The notes: generated by a model not told the origin, from the sequence alone. A stretch of 64,000 nucleotides of DNA from Hyphomicrobiaceae bacterium (GCA_021730785.1 JAKFWF010000041.1:1-64000); one strand, 5' to 3'; shown: positions 18,003-27,840, counted from the first letter of the stretch. Numbers and translations: made by a program.

Positions 18003-19391
18003 ATGACCCAGACCCGCACCGAGACCGATACCTTCGGACCCGTAGAAGTGGACGCCACCCGCTACTGGGGCGCGCAGGCCCAACGCAGCCTCGGCAACTT
18101 CAAGATCGGCACCGAGCGGCAGCCGATCCCGGTCATCCGCGCACTCGGCATCGTCAAGCGGGCGGCCGCCGAGACCAACGCCGCGCTTGGGCGCCTCGAC
18201 AAGAGACTGGCCGAGACGATCGCCAAGGCCGCGCAGGAAGTCATCGACGGCAAGCTCGATGATCACTTCCCGCTCGTCGTCTGGCAGACCGGCTCCGGCA
18301 CGCAGTCGAACATGAATGCGAACGAGGTGATCTCGAACCGCGCCATCGAAATGCTGGGCGGCGTCATGGGCTCGAAGAAGCCCGTGCACCCGAACGACCA
18401 TGTCAACATGAGCCAGTCGTCGAACGACACCTACCCGACGGCCATGCACATCGCCTGCGCCGAGGAGATCACCCACAAGCTGATCCCGGCGCTGCGCCGC
18501 CTGCACGCGGCGCTGCTGGAGAAGAGCCACGCCTTCAAGGCGATTATCAAGATCGGCCGCACGCACACGCAGGACGCGACGCCGCTGACGCTCGGCCAGG
18601 AGTTCGGCGGCTACGCGACCCAGGTCGGCAACGGTATCCTGCGCATCGAGAGCACGCTCGCCTCGCTGATGGAGCTCGCCCAGGGCGGCACCGCGGTGGG
18701 CACCGGGCTCAACGCGCCGGTCGGCTTTGCCGAAGGGGTGGCGGGGCGGATCGCTGCCATCACCGGGCTGCCGTTCACGAGCGCGCCGAACAAGTTCGAA
18801 GCGCTCGCCGCCCACGATGCCATGGTGATGAGCCACGGCGCGATCAACACGGTGGCCGCCTCCCTGTTCAAGATCGCCAATGACATCCGCTTCCTCGGCT
18901 CGGGCCCGCGCTCGGGCCTCGGCGAATTGAATTTGCCCGAGAACGAGCCTGGCTCGTCGATCATGCCGGGCAAGGTTAATCCGACCCAGTGCGAGGCTCT
19001 GACGATGGTGTGCGCACACATCTTCGGCAATCACGCCGCGCTGACCTTTGCCGGTGCCTCGGGCCACTTCGAGTTGAACGTGTTCAATCCCGTCATGGCC
19101 TACAACTTTCTGCAGTCGGTGCGCCTCATGGCGGACGCGGCGGTGTCGTTCACCGATAACTGCGTCGTTGGCATCGAAGCGCGCGAGGACAACATCAAGG
19201 CGGCCCTCGATCGCTCGCTGATGCTGGTGACCGCGCTCGCCCCCAAGTACGGCTACGACAAGGCCGCCAAGATCGCCAAGACCGCGCACAAGAACAACAC
19301 GACCTTGCGCGAGGAAGCCCTGAAGGAAGGCATCACGGCTGCCGACTATGACGCGATCGTGCGCCCCGAGAACATGATCGGGCCGGGATAG
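18003..19391 (+). CDS. fumC: Fumarate hydratase class II
   Basis: The product has 462 residues, the family length. It carries [11 protein letters not shown], the [17 protein letters not shown] catalytic-His loop and the fumarase/aspartase signature [11 protein letters not shown]. It catalyses the reversible hydration of fumarate to malate in the TCA cycle and needs no iron-sulfur cluster. ATG 18003 gives the standard [11 protein letters not shown] start. Transcription is divergent from the membrane protein at 17819. Confidence 0.95.
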   Translation: MTQTRTETDTFGPVEVDATRYWGAQAQRSLGNFKIGTERQPIPVIRALGIVKRAAAETNAALGRLDKRLAETIAKAAQEVIDGKLDDHFPLVVWQTGSGTQSNMNANEVISNRAIEMLGGVMGSKKPVHPNDHVNMSQSSNDTYPTAMHIACAEEITHKLIPALRRLHAALLEKSHAFKAIIKIGRTHTQDATPLTLGQEFGGYATQVGNGILRIESTLASLMELAQGGTAVGTGLNAPVGFAEGVAGRIAAITGLPFTSAPNKFEALAAHDAMVMSHGAINTVAASLFKIANDIRFLGSGPRSGLGELNLPENEPGSSIMPGKVNPTQCEALTMVCAHIFGNHAALTFAGASGHFELNVFNPVMAYNFLQSVRLMADAAVSFTDNCVVGIEAREDNIKAALDRSLMLVTALAPKYGYDKAAKIAKTAHKNNTTLREEALKEGITAADYDAIVRPENMIGPG

Positions 19392-19412
19392 GCGCGCTGA
19401 CGCCGCCGACGC

Positions 19413-20405
19413 TTACGTCTCGCTGGCCACATCGACCACGAGGCAGCCCCAGACGCCTGCGCCGTCCATGATCGCATGCGCCTCGGCCATCTGATCGAAG
19501 GCCATGCGCCGGCCGATGCGATGCGCGAGGGCGCCAACCCGCAGCGCCGCCGTGATATCGGCGAATGCGCGGTCTTGTGCTTCAGCGGGCATGCCGAAGA
19601 TCGCCAGCGGGCGGATCGTGATGTTCTTGTACATGAGAGCCAGGAACGGGATTTGCGGCGCCGGGTCGGCATCGGACGAATAACTTGCGATGACGCCGTT
19701 CGCGCGCAACAGCTGGGGGGCAAGCGGGATCGTCTCAGAAAACGCCGGATCGACGATGCGGTCGACACCGACGCCGCCGGTGAACGCGAGCACGGCCTTC
19801 ACCACGTCGTCGCTCGCATAGTTGAGCACCAGATCGGCGCCGAGCGCCCGCACCGCCGCTGCTTTCTCTGCCGAACCAACCGTGCCGATCACGCGCGCGC
19901 CCGCCCATTTCGCCAGCTGCACGGCGTAGGCGCCGACGCGGCCAGCCGCGCCCGTCACGAGCACGGTTTGGCCTGCGATCGAACCATCGGCGAACAAGCC
20001 GCGATGGGCGGTAACGGCGGGCACGCCAAGGCAGGCACCAGCTGCGAGATCAACCCCGGCCGGCAGTGCGATCGCCTGGCGCGACGGCAAGGCGACGTAT
20101 TCGGCCGCCGTACCGCTCGGCCGACCGGCCTGGGCGCCGAAAATCCACACCCGCTCGCCGATCCGCGCAGGGGACACGCCGGCCCCTATCGCGTCGATGG
20201 TGCCCGCGCCATCGTTGTTGGGAATGATGCGGCCAAAGGCTTGGAGTTCCCGTCCGGTCTTGCGGCGCTTCGAGTCGGTCGGATTGATTGCCGAATGCGT
20301 GACCCTGACCCGCACGTCACCTTGGCCTGGGCTTGGATCTGACATCTCACCCGCGTGCATCACTTCGGCGGCCGCGCCCGCCTTTTCGTACCAGTGAGCA
20401 CGCAT
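19413..20405 (-). CDS. Zinc-less alcohol dehydrogenase/quinone oxidoreductase (MDR family)
   Basis: The product has 330 residues. A GroES-like N-terminal domain (VRVRVTHSAINPTDSKRR) is followed by a Rossmann domain with VLVTGAAGRVGAYAVQLAKWAGARVIGT, the NADPH-binding motif of quinone reductases. There are no zinc-binding cysteines. The DGAGTIDAIGAGV segment is typical. It reduces quinones or enones with NADPH, the substrate being unknown. ATG 20405 is chosen; the frame extension upstream overlaps dinB on the other strand. Confidence 0.87.
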   Translation of the reverse strand: MRAHWYEKAGAAAEVMHAGEMSDPSPGQGDVRVRVTHSAINPTDSKRRKTGRELQAFGRIIPNNDGAGTIDAIGAGVSPARIGERVWIFGAQAGRPSGTAAEYVALPSRQAIALPAGVDLAAGACLGVPAVTAHRGLFADGSIAGQTVLVTGAAGRVGAYAVQLAKWAGARVIGTVGSAEKAAAVRALGADLVLNYASDDVVKAVLAFTGGVGVDRIVDPAFSETIPLAPQLLRANGVIASYSSDADPAPQIPFLALMYKNITIRPLAIFGMPAEAQDRAFADITAALRVGALAHRIGRRMAFDQMAEAHAIMDGAGVWGCLVVDVASET

Positions 20406-20515
20406 GCGATGATCTCCGTTTGTCGGTATCGAGCCCGCTGCAGTAAACGTCTGACCGGCAGGACAGGCAATCGACAATTGGATGCAACAGCCACGCGAAA
20501 AAGGTCGGCAAACCA

Positions 20516-21694
20516 GTGGCAGATGAAACACGAGTCCTGTGCCGCGACTGCTGCGCGATTGTGCTGCTCGAGGCGGCGGCGTGTGCGGACTGCGGCTCGG
20601 ACCGCATCGTGGCACACCCTGAGCTCGAAACGCTCGCCATCGCGCATATCGACTGCGACGCGTTCTACGCTTCCGTCGAGAAGCGCGACCGGCCCGAGAT
20701 CCGGAACCTGCCGCTGATCGTTGGCCATCCGGGCGGGCGCGGCGTGGTGACCACCGCCTGCTACATCGCCCGGCGCTTTGGCGTGCGCTCGGCGATGCCG
20801 ATGTTCAAGGCGCTGGACGCCTGCCCGGACGCAGTCGTCATCGCGCCCGACATGGCCAAGTACAAGCGCGTGAGCAACGATATCCGCACCATCTTCGAGG
20901 CAGCGACCTCCGTATTCGAGCCCGTTTCGCTGGACGAAGCCTATCTGGACTTGACCGACGACTGGCGCACCGAAGCCCCGCCCGCTGCCGAAGCGCTGAG
21001 TGTCATCGCCGCCCGCGTCGAACGGGAAGTCGGCATCACCGTGTCGATCGGCTTGGCGCCGAACAAGTTTCTCGCCAAGCTCGCAAGCGAATTGCAGAAG
21101 CCGCGCGGTTTTTCCGTGGTCGGCACCGCCGAAGCCAAGGCATTTCTGAGCGGGCTGCCGGTTTCGAAGATCAATGGCGTCGGTGCTGCCACGGCTGCCC
21201 GCATGCAGGCCAATGGTACAGCCACCATCGGCGATCTGCAGGCGATGAGCGAACAACAGCTTGTGGCCACCTACGGCAAGTTCGGCCACCGGCTATTCCA
21301 GTTCGCCAATGGCCGCGACGAGCGCGCCGTCACGCCCGACCGTCCGACCAAGAGTATTTCGGCGGAAAACACGTTCCGCCGCGATACCGGCGCGTTCGAT
21401 GACCTCGCCGCCGAAGCAAAGGGGCTTTGTGCGCGCGTTGCAGCCCAACTCGTGCGCAAGGAATTCGCCGCCGGCTCGATTGTGCTGAAACTCAAGACGT
21501 CAGATTTCAAGATCCTCACGCGCCATCGCCGGCTCGCGCATCCCACCCAGCGCGCGAGCGTCATCGAGGAAGCCGCGTTGGCGCTGGTGCGGCGCGAAGT
21601 TGGCCGCCAGACCTACCGGCTGATCGGCGTCGGGGCGGCAGACCTCACCGACGCGACCAGCGCCGATCCGCCCGATCTGTTCGATCGTCCTTGA
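20516..21694 (+). CDS. dinB: DNA polymerase IV with Cys-rich N-terminal extension
   Basis: The product has 392 residues. The Y-family palm motifs are present: HIDCDAFYASVEKR and VSLDEAYLD, with the catalytic Asp and Glu residues. The finger loop ARRFGVRSAMP and the little-finger domain also fit. Before the core lies an extension with Cys9, Cys12, Cys23 and Cys26 (CRDC, CADC), a possible zinc ribbon also known from other alphaproteobacterial DinB proteins. It performs error-prone translesion synthesis. The start is GTG 20516, and no LexA box could be recognised upstream. Confidence 0.92.
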   Translation: MADETRVLCRDCCAIVLLEAAACADCGSDRIVAHPELETLAIAHIDCDAFYASVEKRDRPEIRNLPLIVGHPGGRGVVTTACYIARRFGVRSAMPMFKALDACPDAVVIAPDMAKYKRVSNDIRTIFEAATSVFEPVSLDEAYLDLTDDWRTEAPPAAEALSVIAARVEREVGITVSIGLAPNKFLAKLASELQKPRGFSVVGTAEAKAFLSGLPVSKINGVGAATAARMQANGTATIGDLQAMSEQQLVATYGKFGHRLFQFANGRDERAVTPDRPTKSISAENTFRRDTGAFDDLAAEAKGLCARVAAQLVRKEFAAGSIVLKLKTSDFKILTRHRRLAHPTQRASVIEEAALALVRREVGRQTYRLIGVGAADLTDATSADPPDLFDRP

Positions 21695-21707
21695 TTCCGG
21701 CGCGCAC

Positions 21708-22340
21708 TTACTTCGTGCCAAACAGCCGATCACCGGCGTCGCCGAGACCGGGCACGATATAGCCATGCTCGTTCAGGTGGCTGTCGATCGCAGCGGTGAC
21801 GATGACGACGTCCGGGTGGGCCTCGTGAAAGGCCTTGATGCCCTCGGGCGCGGCCAATAGGCACAGCAGCTTGATCTCGCGCGCACCGGTTTCCTTCAGC
21901 CGCGCGACGGCTGCAATCGCCGAGTTGCCGGTTGCAAGCATCGGATCGCACACGATGACGAGGCGCTCCGACAGATCGTCCGGCATCTTGAAATAGTACT
22001 CGATGGCGGTCAGTGTATCGGGTTCGCGATAGAGGCCGACGTGGCCAACGCGGGCCGACGGCACCAGCTCCAGCAGGCCGTCGACGAAGCCGAGCCCGGC
22101 GCGCAGCACCGGCACGAAAACGAGCTTCTTGCCCTTCAGGAAAGGTGCGCGCATGGGCCCGAGCGGCGTTTCGATGTCGCGCAACTCGGTCTGCAGATCG
22201 CGCAGCACTTCGTAGCCAAGCAGCAGCGAAATCTCGCGCAGCAGCTGGCGGAACTGCACCGACGGCGTGGTCTTGTCGCGGATCAGCGACAACTTGTGTG
22301 CGACCAGCGGATGATCGACGACTGCGACGGTAGCGGACAT
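21708..22340 (-). CDS. upp: Uracil phosphoribosyltransferase
   Basis: The product has 210 residues, the family length. It contains [23 protein letters not shown], the PRPP loop [13 protein letters not shown] and the uracil-binding end of the chain with [18 protein letters not shown]. It makes UMP from uracil and PRPP in the cytoplasm. Here it closes a three-gene minus-strand cluster with urc4-like and urc1-like genes. In yeast the uracil phosphoribosyltransferase is also part of the URC pathway, so a catabolic as well as a salvage role is likely. Confidence 0.95.
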   Translation of the reverse strand: MSATVAVVDHPLVAHKLSLIRDKTTPSVQFRQLLREISLLLGYEVLRDLQTELRDIETPLGPMRAPFLKGKKLVFVPVLRAGLGFVDGLLELVPSARVGHVGLYREPDTLTAIEYYFKMPDDLSERLVIVCDPMLATGNSAIAAVARLKETGAREIKLLCLLAAPEGIKAFHEAHPDVVIVTAAIDSHLNEHGYIVPGLGDAGDRLFGTK

Positions 22341-22506
22341 GGCCTGGCGACCTTCTGGTTGGCTCTTAACGCATCCATGCTGAAGCACCGACGCACAAAC
22401 AAAGCGGGCACTCGTAGGTTGGGTCAAGCATCTTCGCGCGACCCAACAGCAAGAAGTGCGGAACATCACATCACTGATGACCGCGTACCGTGCTTGCCTG
22501 ACCCGC

Positions 22507-23760
22507 TCAAAACACCGATCCGTCGCTGATGATGGTGAGCGGTGGTCCGCCGTCGGCGCGCACTGTCTTGGCGATGCGGCGGCCCGCGGCCCACGTGCCG
22601 CCTTCGAGGATCGAGGCGAGCGGCATTTCGGCGGCTGACTTACCAAGACGCGTGCGAACCAGTGGCGCGATCTCATCCAATAGCGCAACGGTCAGCGCAC
22701 GCCACTCGACGATCGGCTCATCGCCGGGTGACAGTGGCCGCGCGGCAAGCCCGGGGTCACGGGGCGCGATCACGCCAAGATCGAGGAAAAGTCCGCCGTT
22801 GCGATATTCGGCCAAGCCAGTGAGACCGTCGAGGTCGGTGACCTTGATGCCGGCTTCCTCCAGGGGCTCGATCAGCGAGTAGGCGAGCCACTGTGACAGT
22901 TTGTGGAAGGGGATCAAACCACGCGTCGACCCTTCCACATCGATTGCCGGATGCCGCCACGTGTCGCCGAGCGCGATGCCATCGACAGTCAACCGCTCGG
23001 GCCAGATCGGGCCCAGTGCCTCAAGCAGCAGCGCGAGGATGTCCGGCGCCGCGATGCTCCCCGCCGTGGTGCGGGCTGCGAGCGTGTCGTAGAGCCCGCC
23101 CAGGCGCTGCTCGGTGCCGAACAGGTCCGGTCGTGCCGTGATCGTGGCGCCGAGCCGGTTCAGCAGCCCGACCCGCCCCTCGAGGCCATCGAGCGGGTTG
23201 CGCTCCGTCACCGCAAACGCCCACGCCAATCTGGTCAAACTCAGGGCTGCTAGCGCGACAGCGTCCGCCCGCCATCTTTCGGAATGAGCTGTGCTGTAGC
23301 GCGATGCGGAGAACAGTCCGTGCTCGTAGGCGGCGAGGCTGGCCAGTGCTAGCCCTTCCGACCGACCGACCGTGATCAGCTTTAGGTCATGCGCTTCATC
23401 GATCGCAACCGACCACCCCCATTTCGGCCCGGCACCTGCATCGAGCAGAACACTGATAATCGCGATCTCGAACCGCACGCGGGCGCGGGCCGGCCGGTCA
23501 TTGTCCCATGCGGCGGAGTTGATTGATCGCGACCGGTCCTGCCCCTGGACCACGAAATGCCGCCAGCGCGCGTGCGGTGGGACCTTCAATTTGGGATAGT
23601 TCAGGCGGATGGTCTCGGCGACGTAGTCGGCAGCTGAAGGCAGGCGGTCCCAGTGCACGGCGAAATGAGCCAGCCGCCCCTCGCGCCCACGCGCCAGGAT
23701 CATGTGTGCCCGCGTCCGCACGGCGGCAGCGGTCAAGAGGGACTTGATTCCGGCTTCCAT
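22507..23760 (-). CDS. URC4/Urg3-family protein (DUF1688), uracil catabolism
   Basis: The product has 417 residues. Segments such as [47 protein letters not shown]-like (here [18 protein letters not shown]) and [22 protein letters not shown] match what I recall of the URC4/urg3 family (DUF1688). The biochemical step is not established in detail; the family is required for the URC route of uracil breakdown in yeasts. ATG 23760 is preferred because an AGGGAG ribosome site lies six bases before it and abuts the alternative ATG 23766. The cluster with a RibA-like gene and upp supports the call. Confidence 0.88.
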   Translation of the reverse strand: MEAGIKSLLTAAAVRTRAHMILARGREGRLAHFAVHWDRLPSAADYVAETIRLNYPKLKVPPHARWRHFVVQGQDRSRSINSAAWDNDRPARARVRFEIAIISVLLDAGAGPKWGWSVAIDEAHDLKLITVGRSEGLALASLAAYEHGLFSASRYSTAHSERWRADAVALAALSLTRLAWAFAVTERNPLDGLEGRVGLLNRLGATITARPDLFGTEQRLGGLYDTLAARTTAGSIAAPDILALLLEALGPIWPERLTVDGIALGDTWRHPAIDVEGSTRGLIPFHKLSQWLAYSLIEPLEEAGIKVTDLDGLTGLAEYRNGGLFLDLGVIAPRDPGLAARPLSPGDEPIVEWRALTVALLDEIAPLVRTRLGKSAAEMPLASILEGGTWAAGRRIAKTVRADGGPPLTIISDGSVF

Positions 23761-23787
23761 CGACATCTCCCTGGTCGCTCCGCGAAC

Positions 23788-23883
23788 GGGGCTGCCGCCC
23801 CATGCCCCGCTCGGGGGACGCCCCCGAACCCCCGCCTTTTTACCAGAACAAACAAGAGGGAGACCGAGGGATGCATCCCTCGG
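23788..23883. repeat. Group of GC-rich palindromes between urc1-like and urc4-like genes
   Basis: Three perfect palindromic stems lie in 96 bases: GGGGC-TGCC-GCCCC at 23788-23801, CGGGGG-ACG-CCCCCG at 23812-23826, and a 20-base perfect palindrome (CCGAGGGATG and its complement) at 23864-23883. They fill the 169 bases between two genes of one operon. They could stabilise or process the message, or be a dispersed repeat. The first stem lies just upstream of the urc4-like ribosome site. Confidence 0.6.
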
Positions 23884-23929
23884 CGGGGTTTGGGGCTGGC
23901 CCCAATTCGCGCAATCGCGCGAAACTCCT

Positions 23930-25180
23930 TCAGTACTGGTCCAGATCGCGGCCCCGCGTGCCGGCCAGGTCCTTTGGTGCCTTCACGGTTTCGTCCGTGA
24001 AATAGCCGGCTGCCTTCTTGGCGTCCATCTCGACGCTGGCATCGGGCGGGATCAACTCGTCGGGGATCGGCACCCGCGTGCCGATCTCGATGCCGTGCGA
24101 TTTCATGGCGTCGAACTTCATGTTGCTCATCGACAGCCAACGGTCGATGCGCTTGATGCCGAGCCAGTGGAACACGTCGGGCATGAGATCCTGAAAGCGC
24201 ATGTCCTGCACGCCGGCCACACACTCGGTGCGCTCGAAGTAGGCCGCAGCCGTATCGCCGGCCGCGGCCCGCTTGCGCGCGTTGTAGACGAGGAACTTCA
24301 CCACCTCGCCGAGCGCCCGGCCTTCCTTGCGGTTGTAGACGATGAGGCCGGCACCATCACGTTGCGCGCTGCGGATGCACTCCTCGATGCCGTGGGTCAG
24401 ATAGGGCCGGCAGGTGCAGATGTCGGAGCCGAACACGTCGGAGCCGTTGCATTCGTCGTGCACGCGGCAGGCGACTTCGCCCTGGCCGTCCCACAGCCGG
24501 TTCACGTCGCCGAAGATGTAGAGCGTGATGCCGCCGATGGGCGGCAGGAATACATGCTTGTCGCGACGCGTGACGAGTTCGTTAAACATGGCGCCGGTGT
24601 GTTGGAACAGGGCGCGACGGAGCGCGGTTTCCGTGGTGCCGAGGCGTGCCGCGATGCCGGGCAGATACCACACCGGCTCGATGGCAGCCTTCACCACGCT
24701 TGCCTCGCCCGACGGCATCAGGATGCGATTGTCGGGTTTGATGCGGCCGCTGGCGATGGCTTCGCGCATCTCGGGCAGCGCGATGCGGGCCTTGGTGATG
24801 GCGATGGTCGGGCGGATGTCGAAACCTGCTTTCAAGTCGTCGGCGAACACTTCGGCGACGCGATGCCCCCAGGGGTCGAGCGAGACGATCTTGGCTGGAT
24901 CGTGCCACTGCGGAAACGGACCGATCGCAACCGGCGGGAACGTATTCGTCAGATCGGGACGGTGCACGGGATCGAGCTTGCCAGCGGCGATCGCCAGCGC
25001 GCGATAGAGACCATATGCGCCCGAGTGCACGCCGATCACGTTGCGCTGCTGCGGATTGCTCTGGCTGCCGATCACCGGTCCGCGCTCACGCGAGGTTGCC
25101 GCGCCCCATTTCAGCGCCGGCGGCTGCGGCCCGCCCTTCGAAGGGTGCGAGGTCAGCACGATGTGCTTGTGGTCGGTCAT
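23930..25180 (-). CDS. GTP cyclohydrolase II-like protein, URC1 type
   Basis: The product has 416 residues, twice the length of RibA. About 215 N-terminal residues precede a GTP cyclohydrolase II domain with zinc ligands Cys244, Cys255 and Cys257 (HDEC, then DICTC), spaced as in E. coli RibA. NRKEGRALGEVVKFLVYNARK stands in place of the usual EGRGIGL loop, and substrate-site residues differ. No other riboflavin gene is near, but urc4-like and upp genes follow on the same strand. This fits URC1, whose real substrate is thought to be a pyrimidine nucleotide rather than GTP. An ordinary RibA role is less likely. Confidence 0.87.
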   Translation of the reverse strand: MTDHKHIVLTSHPSKGGPQPPALKWGAATSRERGPVIGSQSNPQQRNVIGVHSGAYGLYRALAIAAGKLDPVHRPDLTNTFPPVAIGPFPQWHDPAKIVSLDPWGHRVAEVFADDLKAGFDIRPTIAITKARIALPEMREAIASGRIKPDNRILMPSGEASVVKAAIEPVWYLPGIAARLGTTETALRRALFQHTGAMFNELVTRRDKHVFLPPIGGITLYIFGDVNRLWDGQGEVACRVHDECNGSDVFGSDICTCRPYLTHGIEECIRSAQRDGAGLIVYNRKEGRALGEVVKFLVYNARKRAAAGDTAAAYFERTECVAGVQDMRFQDLMPDVFHWLGIKRIDRWLSMSNMKFDAMKSHGIEIGTRVPIPDELIPPDASVEMDAKKAAGYFTDETVKAPKDLAGTRGRDLDQY

Positions 25181-25312
25181 GGCGGCGGTCGAGCTCCGGT
25201 CCCCTACGCGCGAGGCGGCAGCGGGGCCGCCGAGTATGCGGGAGAAAGGCGCGGTGGTCGAGACGGTGGCGAATTGAGCGCCGGTTATCCTTCTACACGC
25301 AAATTGCCAGCC

Positions 25313-25660
25313 TCACCGGCTGAGCAGTTTCTGCAGGAACACCGCATGATTCTCGGTTTCGTTGCGCGTCGCCGTCAGCAGCGTGACGGTGCCCTTCTTC
25401 GCGGCAGCCCGGAGACTGGCGAGTTCCGCCATGGCGTCCGCCTGTGTGAGTTCCAGTCTGTAGCGCAGCTGAAACTCGTCCCAGCGCTCATGTTTGTGGT
25501 CGTACCACTGGCGCAGTTCGGTGCTCGGTGCGATGGCCTTGGCCCACAGGTCGAAGATCGCGTCTTCTTTCTTCACGCCGCGCGGCCACAGCCGATCGAC
25601 GAGGACCCGGAAGCCGTCCTTATCGTCGGCCGCATCGTAAATGCGCTTGATCTTGATCAT
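25313..25660 (-). CDS. DUF488-family protein (YeaO-like)
   Basis: The product has 115 residues. It has the typical IKRIYDAADDKDGFRVLVDRLWPRGV start, HKHERWDEF in the middle and GTVTLLTATRNETENHAVFLQKLL at the end. The family is widespread and uncharacterised. Its start codon overlaps the stop of the LysR gene (25657-25660), so the two are co-translated. Confidence 0.88.
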   Translation of the reverse strand: MIKIKRIYDAADDKDGFRVLVDRLWPRGVKKEDAIFDLWAKAIAPSTELRQWYDHKHERWDEFQLRYRLELTQADAMAELASLRAAAKKGTVTLLTATRNETENHAVFLQKLLSR

Positions 25661-26559
25661 GGGGCGAACACCAGTTTTGCTTTCAGCCGTGGCAGGGCAA
25701 AATCCAGGAACGCGCGCAGCTTCTGCGGGCTGTGCCGGCGGCTCGGATAGACCAGGTGCACGGGAAATGGCTCCGGTTCGAACGGACGCATGAGCAAGTG
25801 AAGTTGGCCATCAGCAACGGCCTTCGACACTTGATAGCAGAACAGATGCGTGATCCCGAGTCCGGCAACGGCAGCGTCGAGCGCGGTTTCAGCGGTGGTC
25901 ACACTGAAGCGCGAGCGGACCGGATACTTTTCCGCGCGGCTACTCGGGCTGAAGATCCACTCGCCGGGTGTTTCCCAGGGCGTCAGCGTGATGCAATCGT
26001 GTTCGCCCAACTCGCGCGGATGGGCCGGACTGCCCTTTTGTGCGAGGTAGGCTGGGCTCGCTGCGACTACATGGCGGATCTCGCCGGCTTTGATGGCCAT
26101 CAATCCGCTATCGGATAATTGGCCGATCCGCACCGCTACGTCGATCTGCTCGTCGATCAAGTTCATCACGGCATCGCCCAGCCTGAGCTCGATGTCGATC
26201 TCCGGATAGGCGCCGAGGAACTCCAGCACTATTGGCGCCAGATACATGCGCCCGAACATCACCGGCGCACCGACCACCAGCAGCCCCTTCGGCGCGCGGT
26301 ATTGCCCGGAGGCGATGCGCTCCGCCTCGGCCAATTGCTCCAGCAGTTGGCGGCAGCTCGCGAAATAGTCCTGCCCCACATCGGTGAGCGCGAGACTGCG
26401 GGTCGACCGCACCAGCAACTGCACGCGCAATTGCTCCTCGAGCTCCGAAACCTTGCGGCTGACGGTTGCGAGCGGCATGCCGAGTTTGCGCGATGCAGCC
26501 GAGAAACTGCCTGCCTCGACCACGGCAACGAAGGTCGACATCGATTCGAAGCGATCCAT
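25657..26559 (-). CDS. LysR-family transcriptional regulator
   Basis: The product has 300 residues. It has an N-terminal winged HTH (FVAVVEAGSFSAASRKLGMPLATVSRKVSELEEQL) and a periplasmic-binding-like effector domain starting near residue 90 (GLLVVGAPVMFGRMYLAPIV). ATG 26559 is chosen because a GGAAGG ribosome site stands just before it; the frame extends to a TTG at 26571. It is divergent from the AhpD-like gene, the usual layout for a LysR regulator and its target. The inducer is unknown. Confidence 0.93.
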   Translation of the reverse strand: MDRFESMSTFVAVVEAGSFSAASRKLGMPLATVSRKVSELEEQLRVQLLVRSTRSLALTDVGQDYFASCRQLLEQLAEAERIASGQYRAPKGLLVVGAPVMFGRMYLAPIVLEFLGAYPEIDIELRLGDAVMNLIDEQIDVAVRIGQLSDSGLMAIKAGEIRHVVAASPAYLAQKGSPAHPRELGEHDCITLTPWETPGEWIFSPSSRAEKYPVRSRFSVTTAETALDAAVAGLGITHLFCYQVSKAVADGQLHLLMRPFEPEPFPVHLVYPSRRHSPQKLRAFLDFALPRLKAKLVFAP

Positions 26560-26565
26560 TTTGCC

Positions 26566-26580
26566 TTCCAAGATTTGGAA
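26566..26580. promoter_or_regulatory. LysR-type palindrome in the divergent region
   Basis: TTCCAA-GAT-TTGGAA is a perfect 15-base palindrome and includes a T-N11-A core, the usual LysR recognition pattern. It overlaps the ribosome site of the lysR gene and lies about 105 bases before the AhpD-like gene. It is a candidate autoregulatory site. Confidence 0.5.
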
Positions 26581-26683
26581 CGGTCTCTCTCAACATTACG
26601 GGATACCCCCACAAACATGGAAGAGTTAAATCTTTCCTCGTCAGCCAGCCCACGCACTGGCGCCAGCAAATAGGAGATCAATC

Positions 26684-27235
26684 ATGACCCGCATCAACAC
26701 CTTCGCCTCGATCGAAGCCGCTCCCGCAGGCGCCCAGCCGTTCCTCGAAGGCGCCAAGAAGCAGCTGGGCAGCGTTCCCAACCTGTTCCGCGTGATCGCC
26801 AACAGCCCGGCAGCACTCGAAGGCTACTTCGGATTGAATGGCGCGCTGGCCAAGGGCACGCTGGATGCCAAGACCCGCGAGCGCATTGCCCTTGCCGTCG
26901 CCGAGATCAACGGTTGCGGCTACTGCTTGTCCGCCCACACCTACCTCGGCAAGAACCTCGCCAAGCTCGATGACGCCGAAATGACCGCCAACCGCAGCGG
27001 CACGTCGAACGACCTCAAGGCAGACGCTGCCGTGCGTTTCGCAGCCAAGGTAGTCCGTGAACGTGGTCACGTGAGCGATGCTGATGTCGCGGCCGTCAAG
27101 TTGGCCGGCTACGACGATGCCCAGATCGTGGAGATCGTCGCTCGCGTCGCGCTGAACACGCTGACCAACTACATCAACGAAGTCACCAAGACCGAGATCG
27201 ACTTCCCCGTCGTCAAGCTGCGCAGCGCGGCCTGA
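26684..27235 (+). CDS. AhpD-like/carboxymuconolactone decarboxylase family protein
   Basis: The product has 183 residues, all-helical. The redox centre EINGCGYCLSAHTYLG has Glu74, Cys78, Cys81 and His85, the ExxxCxxCxxxH pattern of AhpD-type alkylhydroperoxidases. A peroxide-reducing role is therefore more likely than decarboxylation. It is divergent from the LysR gene and probably controlled by it. An AGGAG ribosome site precedes ATG 26684. Confidence 0.88.
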   Translation: MTRINTFASIEAAPAGAQPFLEGAKKQLGSVPNLFRVIANSPAALEGYFGLNGALAKGTLDAKTRERIALAVAEINGCGYCLSAHTYLGKNLAKLDDAEMTANRSGTSNDLKADAAVRFAAKVVRERGHVSDADVAAVKLAGYDDAQIVEIVARVALNTLTNYINEVTKTEIDFPVVKLRSAA

Positions 27236-27351
27236 CGCTTATCGCCCCGCCGGACGAACAACGGCACGCACGCAGGATGCCGTGCGCGCCACCAGCGGAA
27301 CTTTGCCTGCATCCAAACAGCTACACTTCTGTCGCAAACCGGAGTCTGACC

Positions 27352-27840
27352 ATGAAAACCAGGTCTTTCATCCAAATCGCAACGCTTGCAGCACTGCTCG
27401 CCGGCGCATCCGCCCCTGCCTTCGCGGTCGAAGAGAACAACACCGCACCGGGTCTGTCGGCTGCCGGCGCACCAGTTGGTCTGCACGGCGCCGATCCCGT
27501 CGCGCTGCTGACCACAAACAAGGAAGTTCTCGGCACGGCGAAGTTCACCGTCGTTCAAGACAAGGTTGCCTATTACTTCGCCAGCCAGAAGAACGCTGAC
27601 ACCTTCAAGGCCAACCCAAAGAAGTACGTCGTACAAAACGGCGGCTTCTGTACCTTCGGCGTGTCGGTCGCCAAGAAGTTCGACGGCGATCCGCGCTACG
27701 CAGCCGTCGTCGACGGCAAGGTGTACGTGTTCCTGAACGAGGAGATCTACAAGATGTTCCTCAAGGACAAGGCCGGCACCATCGCCAAGGCAGCCGCCAA
27801 CTGGCCGAAGATCATGAGCACGGCCGCAACCGCCCTGTGA
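27352..27840 (+). CDS. Secreted YHS-domain protein
   Basis: The product has 162 residues. A signal peptide (MKTRSFIQIATLAALLAGASAPAFA) precedes a YHS-type domain with GLHGADPVALLTTNKEVLG, YYFASQKNADTFKANPKKYVVQNGGFCTFGVSV and a Lys-rich C-terminal helix. YHS domains are found in copper and other metal-handling proteins. The domain has a single Cys (GGFCTFG). It is related in layout to the YHS gene at 33571-34068. ATG 27352 is chosen because it starts the signal peptide. Confidence 0.85.
   Translation: MKTRSFIQIATLAALLAGASAPAFAVEENNTAPGLSAAGAPVGLHGADPVALLTTNKEVLGTAKFTVVQDKVAYYFASQKNADTFKANPKKYVVQNGGFCTFGVSVAKKFDGDPRYAAVVDGKVYVFLNEEIYKMFLKDKAGTIAKAAANWPKIMSTAATAL

Noticed and set aside
17820-19289. 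Minus-strand frame open for about 490 codons through the whole of fumC, in phase with the membrane protein gene at 17181-17819
   Set aside because: The sequence opposite fumC is His/Arg/Gly-rich without domain likeness, and a clean signal peptide starts at 17819. It follows from the third-base bias of fumC.
23702-25750. 682-codon plus-strand frame opposite urc1-like and DUF488 genes
   Set aside because: The opposite strand holds strongly recognisable proteins; the frame has an unlikely composition (His, Asp, Arg, Gly) and no domain.
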